64,000 nt of DNA from Formosa algae (GTDB taxonomy: Bacteria > Bacteroidota > Bacteroidia > Flavobacteriales > Flavobacteriaceae), in the NCBI RefSeq assembly GCF_001439665.1, contig NZ_LMAK01000078.1, forward strand, positions 62,001 through 126,000, written 5' to 3'. Under the pieces are notes generated by a model, which was given only the letters and a program-made list of their open reading frames with translations, ran no database searches and was not told the DNA's origin. Shown one piece after another: positions 7,345 to 18,230 of the stretch; the first letter of the stretch is position 1; every line of letters starts with the position of its first letter. The translations under genes were made by a program, and so were the position numbers.

Positions 7345-10311
7345 TTACGCAGCAACTTCATCTCCTTCTTTTAATTTTCTTTTCTTTTCTGAAGCAGCTA
7401 AAGTATCATACATGATAGGTGTTGCAATAAATAATGAAGAGTATGTACCCACGACAACCCCAACTATTAATGCAAACATGAAACCACGAATTGAATCTCC
7501 ACCAAAAGCAAAGATTGCTAATAATACCACTAAAGTAGTTAACGATGTATTTAACGTTCTACTCAAAGTACTACTTAAAGATACATTTACTACTTTATTT
7601 AAATTCCATCCGGTATGGATATGGAAGTACTCACGAATTCTATCAAATACAACCACGGTATCATTCAGCGAGTAACCAATTACGGTTAAGATGGCTGCGA
7701 TAAATGATTGATCGATCTCCATGTTAAATGGCATGAATTTATAAGTTAAAGAGAATACACCTAATACAATAATAACATCGTGGAATACTGCAGCTACAGC
7801 ACCTAATGAATATTGCCATTTTTTGAAACGGAATAAGATATATAAGAACACTACGATTAACGATCCTAAAACAGCCCAGAATGATTCTTTCTTAATATCA
7901 TCTGCAATGGTTGGACTTACTTTATAAGATTTCATTAAACCAATTGTTTTGTGTTGGTTATCGCTAATAAAGTCTTCGTAAGAAATCCCTGTTAAATGTG
8001 GCTCTAAAGCTGTGTATAAATCTTTTCTGATTTCTTCATCAACTTCTGCACTTGTTTCGTTTACTTTATATTTAGTTGTAATTTTTACTTGGTTAGAGCT
8101 ACCAAATGTTTTAGCATCTGCACTACCAAAAGCTTCATTTAATGTTGGTAATAATTCTGAAGGCGTAATAGCTTCATCAAAACGCACTTGGTAATTTCTA
8201 CCTCCAACAAAATCTACACCTTGATCTAATCCGTTAGTAAATAAAGATCCTAAACTTATCACGATTAAAGTTCCTGAAAGGATGTAAGCAATTTTACGTT
8301 TTTGAAGGAATTCAATATTAATATTTCTAAATAATTTTTTAGTAATTGCTGTAGAGAAATCTAAGTTTCCACCACGGTTTACATACCAGTCAATTAATAA
8401 TCTCGTAATAAAAATTGCCGTAAATAAAGACGTTACAATACCAATTAATAAGGTAGTCGCGAATCCTTTAATTGGACCAGTACCAAATACAAATAAGATT
8501 AAAGCTGTTAAACCAGTTGTAATGTTTGCATCTAAAATTGAAGATAATGCATTACTAAAACCATCTTGTATGGCTTCCCTTTGACCTTTACCATTTGCTA
8601 TTTCTTCACGAATACGTTCAAAAATTAATACGTTCGCATCTACCGACATACCAATAGTTAATACAATACCAGCAATACCAGGTAAGGTTAATACAGCACC
8701 TAATCCAGATAATACACCAAAGATTAATAAGATGTTTAATGCCATTGCAATATCAGCAAATCCACCAGCTTTACCGTAGTAAAATAACATCCATACTAAT
8801 ACTAGTATTAAAGCGATAACAAATGAAATCTCACCACTATCAATAGCTTCTTGACCTAAAGATGGTCCTACAACTTCACTTTGAATAATATCTGCAGAAG
8901 CAGGTAATTTACCAGCACGTAATACGTTTGCTAAATCGACAGCTTCGTTTAATGTAAAGTTTCCAGAAATTTCTGAATTACCGCCTGCAATTGCTCCTGT
9001 TGTTACACCTGGCGCAGAATACACTACGTTATCTAAAACAATAGCAATTTGGCTTTGTTGAGAATATGCTTTTCCAGTCATTTCTTCCCAAACTTTAGCA
9101 CCTTTAGCATTCATTTGCATAGATACTGCAGGCTTCCCTAATTGATCGTATTGTTGTGTTGCATTTGTAATAACTGCTCCACTCATAGGTGGTACATTTT
9201 CTCTGTTACCAATTAACGCATATAAACCTACAGCTTCACTGTTTTGTTCTGGCATACCAAAAGCAAACTTAACATAACGTTGCTCTACTGGAAGTAAGGC
9301 TCTAATATCAGATCTATTTAAATAGTCTAAAACAGTTTGCTTGTCTTTAATATTAAATTGAGCTACAATTGGACCACCTTGGTAACCTTGTCCGATAATT
9401 AAATCTAATAACGGATTTGCATCTACATTAGTTGAATCTGTTACAGCTTCACCTAATAAATCATCAATCTGAGAATCGCTATCTGAAACCTCATCTCCAG
9501 AAACATCTTCTGTCGTATCTTTAGTCGCAGCAACTTCTGTTTTAAGCACATTGTTTGCTTGAATAATAAAAGGAATTAAAGTCTCACCTTTATAAACATC
9601 CCAAAATTCTAATTGCGCTGTACTTTGTAATAATTTTTTAGCACGCTCTACATCTTTAACACCTGGTAATTCTACTAAGATACGTCCAGATTCTCCTAAA
9701 CGTTGAATGTTTGGAGATGTTACCCCAAATTCATCAATACGCTTACGTAATACTTCAAAAGCAGACGTAATAGATTCGTCAATTTTCTTATCAATAATTG
9801 GCTTCACTTGGTCGTCTGTCATATCAAAAGTAATCTCATCACTTAACGATCTGTTCGCAAAAATATCTGGAGAAGCTAATTTAGTATCTCCTTTAATTTT
9901 GTCGAATGCGATATAGAAATCTTCTAAATATGTATTCTGACTGTTTTTCTGAAGTTCTGAAGCATCATCTAACGCTTTGTTAAATGCTGGTTCGCTAGTA
10001 TGGTTAGCTAATCCTTTTAAGATATCTTTTACAGACACCTGAAGAATAACGTTTATCCCTCCTTTTAGGTCAAGACCAAGGTTCATGGCCTTATCTTTTA
10101 CCTCACCATAAGTGTAATCTGCAACCCCTAAGTTAAATACTTTTTCGGTTGATAATGAATCTAAATACTGAGCCTCTTTTACCGAGTCTCCATTAGAATA
10201 CGCTTTTGCCGCGTCTTCGATACTGTTTGCTTTAAACGTGAACGATAATTGGTAAATACTTACCAAACCGAACAAGACTGCAAACAACTTTACTAATCCT
10301 TTATTCTGCAT
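7345..10311 (-). CDS. secDF: Protein translocase subunit SecDF (SecD-SecF fusion)
   Basis: SecDF is an inner-membrane RND-type protein that uses the proton gradient to assist late steps of Sec-dependent export. This 988-residue fusion has a SecD half (first membrane helix, large periplasmic P1 region, then five membrane helices with GMSVDANVLIFERIREEI) and a SecF half from about 650 (VDFVGGRNYQVRF, GYSLNDTVVVFDRIREYF). The fused form is usual in Bacteroidetes. The P1 region has a strongly acidic low-complexity stretch (around residues 265-290). It starts with ATG at 10311 and ends at a strong terminator. The upstream gene (10542-11159) encodes a small protein resembling part of the SecD head. 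Confidence 0.97.
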   Translation of the reverse strand: MQNKGLVKLFAVLFGLVSIYQLSFTFKANSIEDAAKAYSNGDSVKEAQYLDSLSTEKVFNLGVADYTYGEVKDKAMNLGLDLKGGINVILQVSVKDILKGLANHTSEPAFNKALDDASELQKNSQNTYLEDFYIAFDKIKGDTKLASPDIFANRSLSDEITFDMTDDQVKPIIDKKIDESITSAFEVLRKRIDEFGVTSPNIQRLGESGRILVELPGVKDVERAKKLLQSTAQLEFWDVYKGETLIPFIIQANNVLKTEVAATKDTTEDVSGDEVSDSDSQIDDLLGEAVTDSTNVDANPLLDLIIGQGYQGGPIVAQFNIKDKQTVLDYLNRSDIRALLPVEQRYVKFAFGMPEQNSEAVGLYALIGNRENVPPMSGAVITNATQQYDQLGKPAVSMQMNAKGAKVWEEMTGKAYSQQSQIAIVLDNVVYSAPGVTTGAIAGGNSEISGNFTLNEAVDLANVLRAGKLPASADIIQSEVVGPSLGQEAIDSGEISFVIALILVLVWMLFYYGKAGGFADIAMALNILLIFGVLSGLGAVLTLPGIAGIVLTIGMSVDANVLIFERIREEIANGKGQREAIQDGFSNALSSILDANITTGLTALILFVFGTGPIKGFATTLLIGIVTSLFTAIFITRLLIDWYVNRGGNLDFSTAITKKLFRNINIEFLQKRKIAYILSGTLIVISLGSLFTNGLDQGVDFVGGRNYQVRFDEAITPSELLPTLNEAFGSADAKTFGSSNQVKITTKYKVNETSAEVDEEIRKDLYTALEPHLTGISYEDFISDNQHKTIGLMKSYKVSPTIADDIKKESFWAVLGSLIVVFLYILFRFKKWQYSLGAVAAVFHDVIIVLGVFSLTYKFMPFNMEIDQSFIAAILTVIGYSLNDTVVVFDRIREYFHIHTGWNLNKVVNVSLSSTLSRTLNTSLTTLVVLLAIFAFGGDSIRGFMFALIVGVVVGTYSSLFIATPIMYDTLAASEKKRKLKEGDEVAA

Positions 10312-10481
10312 TATTTAATTATTTATTAATCAATATTTTGAATATGTATGCTGTACAGAAGACGGCGATACATCTAATTTTTAGTTTTGTGTACGTGAAA
10401 TATAGCATGAAGTAAATTTACTTTGCTAATGGGAAGTTGTGAGCTACATGACTACACAACATATCTTATTAAGTGGAGTGT

Positions 10482-10510
10482 ATAACGTCTTTACACTTTA
10501 CAGACGTTAT
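10482..10510. repeat. 9-bp perfect inverted repeat upstream of secDF
   Basis: ATAACGTCT (10482-10490) pairs exactly with AGACGTTAT (10502-10510) across 11 bases. It lies between the 205-residue gene and secDF, about 170 bases before the secDF ATG. It has no U-tract in either direction, so it may be an RNA structure or operator rather than a terminator. Confidence 0.5.
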
Positions 10511-10541
10511 TCTAAAAAAGCTGAATGCCTAGAGACCTCCT

Positions 10542-11159
10542 TTAAGCTAAAGGTCCTGCCCGAACTTCGGGTATTTTTTTAGAATTATTATCTATTGCAA
10601 GCGCAATATCTCTATAAAATTTATAAGCGACTTTAATTGAAGGTAATTCAATTACATGAACTGTAGAACCTAATAGCGGGTGTGAATTTGTATTATTATA
10701 GTGATGACTACTCGCTTTTAATTCTATTGCTACTTTTCCTGCATGGCTAAATGCAAAATCTGATGCTTTATGAATTTCAAAAACATCAAAGTTATATGTA
10801 ACAGCAGCGTCTTTATTATTTAAAGGGAATTGTTGGTGTTCTGAATTAGAATCGTCAAACTCTAAAGTATCATCATCAGATAAAATTTCTTTAATATGTT
10901 CTACATCAGAATTTGAGTAATACGTTATTTTTAAAGTCCCGTCTTCAGCTTCACTAACCTGAATATTTTCAGCACCAATATTTTCTAATTGTTGCTTTAC
11001 TATTGAAATGGTATGCTCTGTTTTGTCTTGTACCACAACATCACCAGAAAATTGTAAAACAATCTCCTGATTAGGCACAACTTTTTGCTGCTGACTTACA
11101 ACACCAAAAAATAAGGCTACAGTTACTATAAAAGTACTAATGTACCATTTCAAATTCAT
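10542..11159 (-). CDS. Membrane-anchored protein resembling the SecD periplasmic head (uncharacterised)
   Basis: I do not recognise a named family. The 205 residues begin with one membrane segment or signal anchor (about 5-22) and continue as an extracytoplasmic domain. Residues about 49-105 align by eye with the SecD P1 subdomain of the neighbouring SecDF: a helix ending in IGAEN (SecDF: FGVTS), then a strand, then DVEHIKEIL (SecDF: DVERAKKLL) and TLEF (SecDF: QLEF). This suggests a SecD-like head without the transport membrane domain. The gene is 230 bases upstream of secDF on the same strand. A compact hairpin (10539-10544 with 10548-10553) covers the stop codon, and the final residues PEVRAGPLA are encoded by an inverted repeat CCCGA-ACT-TCGGG, so the tail may be of recent origin. 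Confidence 0.7.
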   Translation of the reverse strand: MNLKWYISTFIVTVALFFGVVSQQQKVVPNQEIVLQFSGDVVVQDKTEHTISIVKQQLENIGAENIQVSEAEDGTLKITYYSNSDVEHIKEILSDDDTLEFDDSNSEHQQFPLNNKDAAVTYNFDVFEIHKASDFAFSHAGKVAIELKASSHHYNNTNSHPLLGSTVHVIELPSIKVAYKFYRDIALAIDNNSKKIPEVRAGPLA

Positions 11160-11300
11160 GCGCCAAATATATAAAAATTTTAAGATTAGTTTCTATGGTT
11201 ATTCGTTTATTATCCGTACCAAAATTAAACTCTTAATAATTGTGTTGATTAAAGTAAAAATAGCCCTACAAATAATCTTAATTAGATTTTAAAGATGACA

Positions 11301-12116
11301 TTATTTTACAGGAATAGATAGCAAAGGAATATTTAAACCAGAAGCCATAACTCGCGTTTTACTTTTATGAATTAAAGATTCCCAAAACCCGTATTCTCTA
11401 GGAATCATGACTAACAAGTCTGAATGAAACGTTTTTATTTCACGTTCAATCTCTTCAATTACCGTATCAGATTTTACATTCTTGTATAAATAATCTACTT
11501 GCTCTAATTCCTTATCTATGTTCCCCAGAGTAGACTTATTAAATTTTAATTCGTCTATCATTTTATCGACATAAAATACGGTAACTTCAGATTTTAATTT
11601 TGTAGAAATCTGACGGAGTTTAGCTAAGGTTTTTAACGGCACATCTTGCATTAAGTCGCAAGCAAAAAGGATTTTTTTCATACCGTTAAATTTTGCGTGA
11701 ATTGGAATAGCCAATACCGGAAACTTCTTCATACTAATTAGCGTGGTTGTTGGATTTCCAATTAAATTTTGTTCTAAAGATTTATCAGACATACCAATAA
11801 CTAATAATGAAGATTCATTAGCACACATCAAATCGTCTATATTAAACTCCAACTGCGCGTAGCGACACTTATATTCTACTTCTATATCGAATGCTGTTTT
11901 CAATTGCTTTGCTGTAACTTCTAATCGATCAATATTATTTTGCATTAAGTCATTGATTGATGCCGCAGGAAGCAAAGTATTAGAAGCGTGAAGCGGGATT
12001 TGAAAAGCGTTAAAAAGAATAAGCTTGACATTAAAATGTTTCGCTAATGCTGCGGCATATAGCTCAGCATTATCAGATAATTTTGAAAAATTTGTTGCAA
12101 CTACTATTGGTCCCAT
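11301..12116 (-). CDS. Universal stress protein with two UspA-like halves
   Basis: The protein belongs to the universal stress protein group, cytoplasmic nucleotide-binding-fold proteins linked to stress survival; the precise function is not known. Its 271 residues form two repeats: the first opens with IVVATNFSKLSDNAELYAAA and has LVIGMSDKSLEQNLIGNPTT, and the second starts near 145 with KKILFACDLMQD and ends with SGLNIPLLSIPVK. The typical G-x2-G-x9-G ATP loop is only partly kept in the first half (GMSD..LIGNPTT) and degenerate in the second. It stands alone, between the SecD-like gene and mdh, with ATG at 12116. Confidence 0.88.
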   Translation of the reverse strand: MGPIVVATNFSKLSDNAELYAAALAKHFNVKLILFNAFQIPLHASNTLLPAASINDLMQNNIDRLEVTAKQLKTAFDIEVEYKCRYAQLEFNIDDLMCANESSLLVIGMSDKSLEQNLIGNPTTTLISMKKFPVLAIPIHAKFNGMKKILFACDLMQDVPLKTLAKLRQISTKLKSEVTVFYVDKMIDELKFNKSTLGNIDKELEQVDYLYKNVKSDTVIEEIEREIKTFHSDLLVMIPREYGFWESLIHKSKTRVMASGLNIPLLSIPVK

Positions 12117-12238
12117 AACACGATAAATTTAGCTACCTCTAAGGTATTAAATTTCTCATTTTTCAACAAAAATAACGGCCTTTAATTAGCAGTAAATACA
12201 CCCGAAATTCATCTCAAAACATACAAAAATTAAGGCAT

Positions 12239-12266
12239 AAAAAAAGACTGTCATTACAGACAGTCT
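12239..12266 (-). terminator. Rho-independent terminator after mdh
   Basis: AGACTGTC (12245-12252) pairs with GACAGTCT (12259-12266), loop of 6 bases, followed on the minus strand by seven U residues (12245-12239). It lies 25 bases after the mdh stop. Confidence 0.9.
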
Positions 12267-12290
12267 CTTATATAAAAAGTTTAAAACAAA

Positions 12291-13217
12291 TTAGAATTCT
12301 AATAACCCATTTGTTTTCTTAACACCTTCAGCACTTGCTGCTAAATGCGCTTTTTCTTCTTCGTTAAGTGTAATATCTACTATTTTTTCGATACCGTCTT
12401 TACCTAAAACCACTGGCACACCTAAACAGATATCTGTTAAACCGTATTCTCCATCTAATAATGTAGAACAAGGGAAAATCTTTTTAGTATCGCAAGCAAT
12501 AGCTTGTACCATTCCTGATACAGCTGCACCTGGTGCATACCAAGCTGAGGTTCCTAATAATTTAGTTAATGTTGCTCCACCAACTTTAGTATCTTCTTTT
12601 ACTTGATTTAAACGCTCTTCAGATAAAAATTCTGAAACAGGCACACTATTTCTAGTTGCTAAACGTGTTAATGGGAACATTCCTGTATCGCTATGTCCAC
12701 CAATTACCATTCCGTCTACATCGCTAATAGGTGCTCCTAAAGCTTCTGCTAATCTGTATTTAAAACGTGCAGAATCTAAAGCTCCACCCATTCCGATAAT
12801 TCTATTTTTTGGTAAACCTGTAGCTTTATGCGCTAAATACGTCATTGTATCCATAGGATTACTTACCACAATAAGAATCATATTAGGAGAATGCTCTAAT
12901 AAACTAGTTGATACATTTTTTACAATACCAGCGTTAATACCGATAAGCTCTTCTCTTGTCATTCCTGGTTTTCTAGGAATACCACTTGTAATTACACAAA
13001 CATCACTACCAGCAGTTTGGCTATAATCGCCAGTTACACCTGTAATTTTTGTGTCGAATCCGTTTAAAGATGCAGTTTGCATTAAATCCATTGCTTTACC
13101 TTCAGCAAAACCTTCTTTAATGTCTAACAATACAACTTCTGAAGCAAAGTTTTTAATAGCAATATATTCTGCACAACTTGCACCTACTGCTCCTGCTCCA
13201 ACTACTGTTACTTTCAT
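12291..13217 (-). CDS. mdh: Malate dehydrogenase (NAD-dependent)
   Basis: Malate dehydrogenase interconverts malate and oxaloacetate with NAD in the citric acid cycle. The 308-residue protein is of the lactate-dehydrogenase-like MDH type common in Bacteroidetes: nucleotide-binding VVGAGAVGASCAEYIA at the N-terminus, mobile-loop arginines in GIPRKPGMTREEL, VSNPMDTMTYLA, and the catalytic histidine in VIGGHSDTGMFP. Length is normal. The gene is a single unit closed by its own terminator. A near-consensus -7 box lies around 13241 on the minus strand but its spacing is one base long, so I do not call the promoter. Confidence 0.97.
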   Translation of the reverse strand: MKVTVVGAGAVGASCAEYIAIKNFASEVVLLDIKEGFAEGKAMDLMQTASLNGFDTKITGVTGDYSQTAGSDVCVITSGIPRKPGMTREELIGINAGIVKNVSTSLLEHSPNMILIVVSNPMDTMTYLAHKATGLPKNRIIGMGGALDSARFKYRLAEALGAPISDVDGMVIGGHSDTGMFPLTRLATRNSVPVSEFLSEERLNQVKEDTKVGGATLTKLLGTSAWYAPGAAVSGMVQAIACDTKKIFPCSTLLDGEYGLTDICLGVPVVLGKDGIEKIVDITLNEEEKAHLAASAEGVKKTNGLLEF

Positions 13218-13396
13218 TTTATTTTTATTTTAAAGATTCAAAAATTATTTTTCTTTTTGCTAATTTAACACATTTAATACAATTCGACCACGCTAGAATC
13301 TCTTATTATAATAATATTACAATTTAAAGACTAGATTTCTCAATTTAACGTAAAACCAACTTGTTCAAATCTTAAATATGCCATTAACAACATATT

Positions 13397-13431
13397 AAAA
13401 AAAACACCTTAAACTAAAAACTTAAGGTGTT
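13397..13431 (-). terminator. Rho-independent terminator after gyrB
   Basis: AACACCTTAA (13403-13412) pairs with TTAAGGTGTT (13422-13431) with a 9-base loop; an eight-base U-run follows on the minus strand. It starts 8 bases after the gyrB stop. Confidence 0.9.
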
Positions 13432-13438
13432 ATTATAT

Positions 13439-15385
<1,947 letters not shown>

Positions 15386-15454
15386 TTAAATGTTATACTT
15401 TTTTGATTTATAATCATAAAAAAAATGATGCATTCGCACCATTTTGAATACTAA

Positions 15455-15462
15455 CAAATATA
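15455..15462 (-). promoter_or_regulatory. -7 promoter box of gyrB
   Basis: The minus strand reads TATATTTG, a match to TAnnTTTG, 76 bases before the gyrB ATG. I do not see a clear TTTG -33 element. Confidence 0.45.
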
Positions 15463-15606
15463 CGAATTTAAAGGCAGTTTAAAAAGAATTTAACGCAGGA
15501 AGGCTTAAAATTATCAACATTTGTTAATTAACACAAGTATGCTAAAAATGGCTTAAAACAGCCTTAAATTAAATATTCGTGTTTTTTAACATGATGTTAA
15601 AATGAC

Positions 15607-15644
15607 AAAAACCTCAAAATCTCTGATACATGAGATTTTGAGGT
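15607..15644 (-). terminator. Rho-independent terminator after asnB
   Basis: A 13-bp perfect stem ACCTCAAAATCTC (15611-15623) with 15632-15644 and an 8-base loop lies 46 bases after the asnB stop, with a short U-run on the minus strand. Confidence 0.85.
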
Positions 15645-15690
15645 TTCTTAAACACTAAATTTATTATAAAAACGCTTCTAATTCTAAGTT

Positions 15691-17358
15691 TTACTTGTAC
15701 GCTTCTGTATGCACATTTGCAACTGCTCTTCCACTTGGGTCGTTCATGTTTTTAAATGCTTCATCCCATTCTAATGCAATTTTAGTACTACAAGCCACAC
15801 TTGCTTCTTGAGGCACACATAATGCAGCCGCATCGCTAGGGAAATGTTCTGCAAAAATTGAACGGTAATAAAACTCTTCTTTACTTGTTGGCGTTTGTAA
15901 CGGAAACTTGTATTTCGCATTTGCTAATTGCTCGTCTGATACTTCTGTTGCAACTACTTCTTTTAACGTATCGATCCAGCTGTATCCAACACCATCACTA
16001 AATTGTTCTTTTTGTCTCCATGCTACACTTTCAGGAATCATGTCTTCAAATGCTTTACGAACTACCCATTTTTCCATGCGTTCTCCGTTAATCATTTTAT
16101 CTTGCGGATTGATACGCATAGCGACATCCATAAATTCTTTATCTAAGAAAGGTACACGTCCTTCAATTCCCCAAGCCGCTAAACTTTTATTAGCTCTTAA
16201 ACAATCGTACATATGAAGTTTACTTAATTTACGTACGGTTTCTTCATGAAATTCTTGAGCATTTGGTGCCTTATGAAAGTATAAATACCCTCCAAATAAT
16301 TCGTCTGCTCCTTCTCCAGACAATACCATTTTAATTCCCATTGACTTAATAACACGTGCCATTAAGTACATTGGTGTGCTGGCACGAATTGTAGTAACAT
16401 CGTAAGTTTCTAGGTTATACACTACATCGCGAATCGCATCTAAACCTTCTTGGATGGTAAATTTAATTTCGTGGTGAATGGTTTTAATATGATCTGCAAC
16501 TTTACGCGCCGCAGCTAAATCTGGCGACCCCTCTAAACCAACAGAAAAACTGTGTAATTGTGGGTACCAAGCATCAGACTCATCATCGCTTTCAATACGT
16601 TTTTGGGCATATTTTTTAGCAATTGCAGATGTTACTGAAGAATCTAATCCTCCTGAAAGCAATACACCGTAAGGCACATCAGACATTAACTGTCTGTGCA
16701 CAGCTGCTTCTAAAGCGTCTTTAATTTCTTTAATACTGGTTTCGTTATCTTTTACTGCATCATATTCTGTCCATTCTCTATTGTACCATTTTACAAATTC
16801 TCCGTCTTTACTAGACATATAATGTCCTGGTGGAAATAATTCAATTTTAGTACATTGTCCTTCTAATGCTTTTAATTCTGAAGCGACATAAAAGGTTCCG
16901 TTCTGATCCCATCCTATATATAAAGGAATAATTCCCATATGGTCACGAGCCACAAAATATTCATCTTTTTCTACATCATAAATAGCAAAACCAAAAATTC
17001 CGTTCATTTCATCAACGAAATCAGGTCCTTTTTCTTTGTATAATGCTAAGATAACTTCACAGTCAGATTCTGTTTGAAAATCGTATTTTCCTTCAAATTG
17101 CTTACGAAGTTCGCGGTGATTGTATATTTCTCCGTTTGCTGCAAGCACTAATGTTTCATCAGGGCTAAATAAAGGTTGTTTTCCAGAAGCTGGATCAACA
17201 ATAGCTAAACGTTCGTGCGCCATAATAGCTTTGTCATTACTAAAAATCCCACTCCAGTCTGGTCCACGGTGACGAATTTTTTTTGACATTTCTAAAACTT
17301 GAGGTCTTAAATCATCCGTTTTCTGTTTCAAATCGAATGCACATACAATTCCACACAT
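15691..17358 (-). CDS. asnB: Asparagine synthetase (glutamine-hydrolysing)
   Basis: AsnB makes asparagine from aspartate, ATP and glutamine. The 555 residues match the length of enterobacterial AsnB. C2 after the initiator Met is the glutaminase nucleophile (MCGIVCAFD); the class II amidotransferase domain holds RHRGPDWSG and NGEIYNH, and the synthetase domain has the pyrophosphatase loop LLSGGLDSS followed by GEGADELFGGYLY. The gene is monocistronic: upstream lies a divergent DUF2911 gene and downstream a terminator. The ATG at 17358 is required because processing exposes the cysteine. Confidence 0.97.
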   Translation of the reverse strand: MCGIVCAFDLKQKTDDLRPQVLEMSKKIRHRGPDWSGIFSNDKAIMAHERLAIVDPASGKQPLFSPDETLVLAANGEIYNHRELRKQFEGKYDFQTESDCEVILALYKEKGPDFVDEMNGIFGFAIYDVEKDEYFVARDHMGIIPLYIGWDQNGTFYVASELKALEGQCTKIELFPPGHYMSSKDGEFVKWYNREWTEYDAVKDNETSIKEIKDALEAAVHRQLMSDVPYGVLLSGGLDSSVTSAIAKKYAQKRIESDDESDAWYPQLHSFSVGLEGSPDLAAARKVADHIKTIHHEIKFTIQEGLDAIRDVVYNLETYDVTTIRASTPMYLMARVIKSMGIKMVLSGEGADELFGGYLYFHKAPNAQEFHEETVRKLSKLHMYDCLRANKSLAAWGIEGRVPFLDKEFMDVAMRINPQDKMINGERMEKWVVRKAFEDMIPESVAWRQKEQFSDGVGYSWIDTLKEVVATEVSDEQLANAKYKFPLQTPTSKEEFYYRSIFAEHFPSDAAALCVPQEASVACSTKIALEWDEAFKNMNDPSGRAVANVHTEAYK

Positions 17359-17521
17359 AATCTATATATTTTTAATTCTTTTTATTTTAATTCTTAAGCA
17401 AATATGAATATATCATTCACATAATAAAACAACAAACAAGTTATTAGTTACAATTTGAAACAAATAAACAATAATTTAATTAAATATGAAACTGAATTCA
17501 AAAATTGAGCTTTCAATATTT

Positions 17522-17529
17522 TAATTTTG
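17522..17529 (+). promoter_or_regulatory. -7 promoter box of the DUF2911 gene
   Basis: TAATTTTG matches TAnnTTTG and lies 65 bases before the ATG at 17595. No convincing -33 element is seen. Confidence 0.4.
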
Positions 17530-17594
17530 TAAACTTTAATAAAAAATATCGACCTTTACCTAAGACTTAATATTCAATAATAAAAAACTCAATT

Positions 17595-18128
17595 ATGAAA
17601 TTACTTAAAGCATCTGTATTCTGTTTATTAGTAGCATTTAGCGCTAATACTGAAATGCACGCACAAAAATTTAGCTCGTTAGACAAGAGCCCATTGGATG
17701 CTGCGGCATACCCTGCAAGCAGTAAAGTAACTAACAAAACAATGAAAGTTATTTATAGCAGACCACAACTTAATAACAGAGAATTATACGACTTAGTGCC
17801 GCTAGGAAAAGTATGGAGATTAGGAGCAAACGAATCTGCTGAAATTACATTTTACAAAGATTCTCACTTTGGAGATACTCCAGTAAAAGCTGGAACATAT
17901 TCTTTATTTGCAATTCGCGAGGAAAAAACTTGGACTTTAATTCTTAATAAAGATTTAAATGCTTGGGGAGCTTACTCGTACAACCCAGACAATGATATTG
18001 CACGTGCTAAAGGTTTAGTATCTATTGATGCAGAATCTATTGAAGCATTTTCTATTGCTTTTGATGAAGAAGGGACAATGTATTTAGCATGGGGAACAAC
18101 TCGTGTATCTTTACCTTTTAAAAGCTAA
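17595..18128 (+). CDS. Exported DUF2911 domain protein
   Basis: The 177-residue protein is exported: residues about 1-24 form a signal peptide ending before AQKFSSLDKSP. The mature part is the DUF2911 family, seen often in Bacteroidetes, with the family traits VIYSRPQLNNRELYDLVP, GKVWRLGANESAEI and KAGTYSLFAI. The function is unknown; the fold is predicted to be a small beta-rich domain. No T9SS tail or lipobox is present, so it is probably periplasmic. It stands alone between asnB (divergent) and two T9SS cargo genes (convergent), and ends at a strong terminator. Confidence 0.88.
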   Translation: MKLLKASVFCLLVAFSANTEMHAQKFSSLDKSPLDAAAYPASSKVTNKTMKVIYSRPQLNNRELYDLVPLGKVWRLGANESAEITFYKDSHFGDTPVKAGTYSLFAIREEKTWTLILNKDLNAWGAYSYNPDNDIARAKGLVSIDAESIEAFSIAFDEEGTMYLAWGTTRVSLPFKS

Positions 18129-18150
18129 AACCTTTTGATTTATAACATAC

Positions 18151-18187
18151 AAAAGCCGCTTTCAATTAAGAAAGCGGCTTTTTTTTT
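18151..18187 (+). terminator. Rho-independent terminator after the DUF2911 gene
   Basis: A 13-bp perfect stem AAAAGCCGCTTTC (18151-18163) with 18170-18182 and a 6-base loop is followed by a run of T. The flanking A-run means it can also act for the converging gene at 18231-21206. Confidence 0.92.
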
Positions 18188-18230
18188 ATTTTAATGCGCT
18201 TATTAAACCACGCATACTAGAATTATTTAG

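Noticed and set aside
13241-13250. Promoter for mdh
   Set aside because: The nearest box has one extra base between TA and TTTG and no -33 element.
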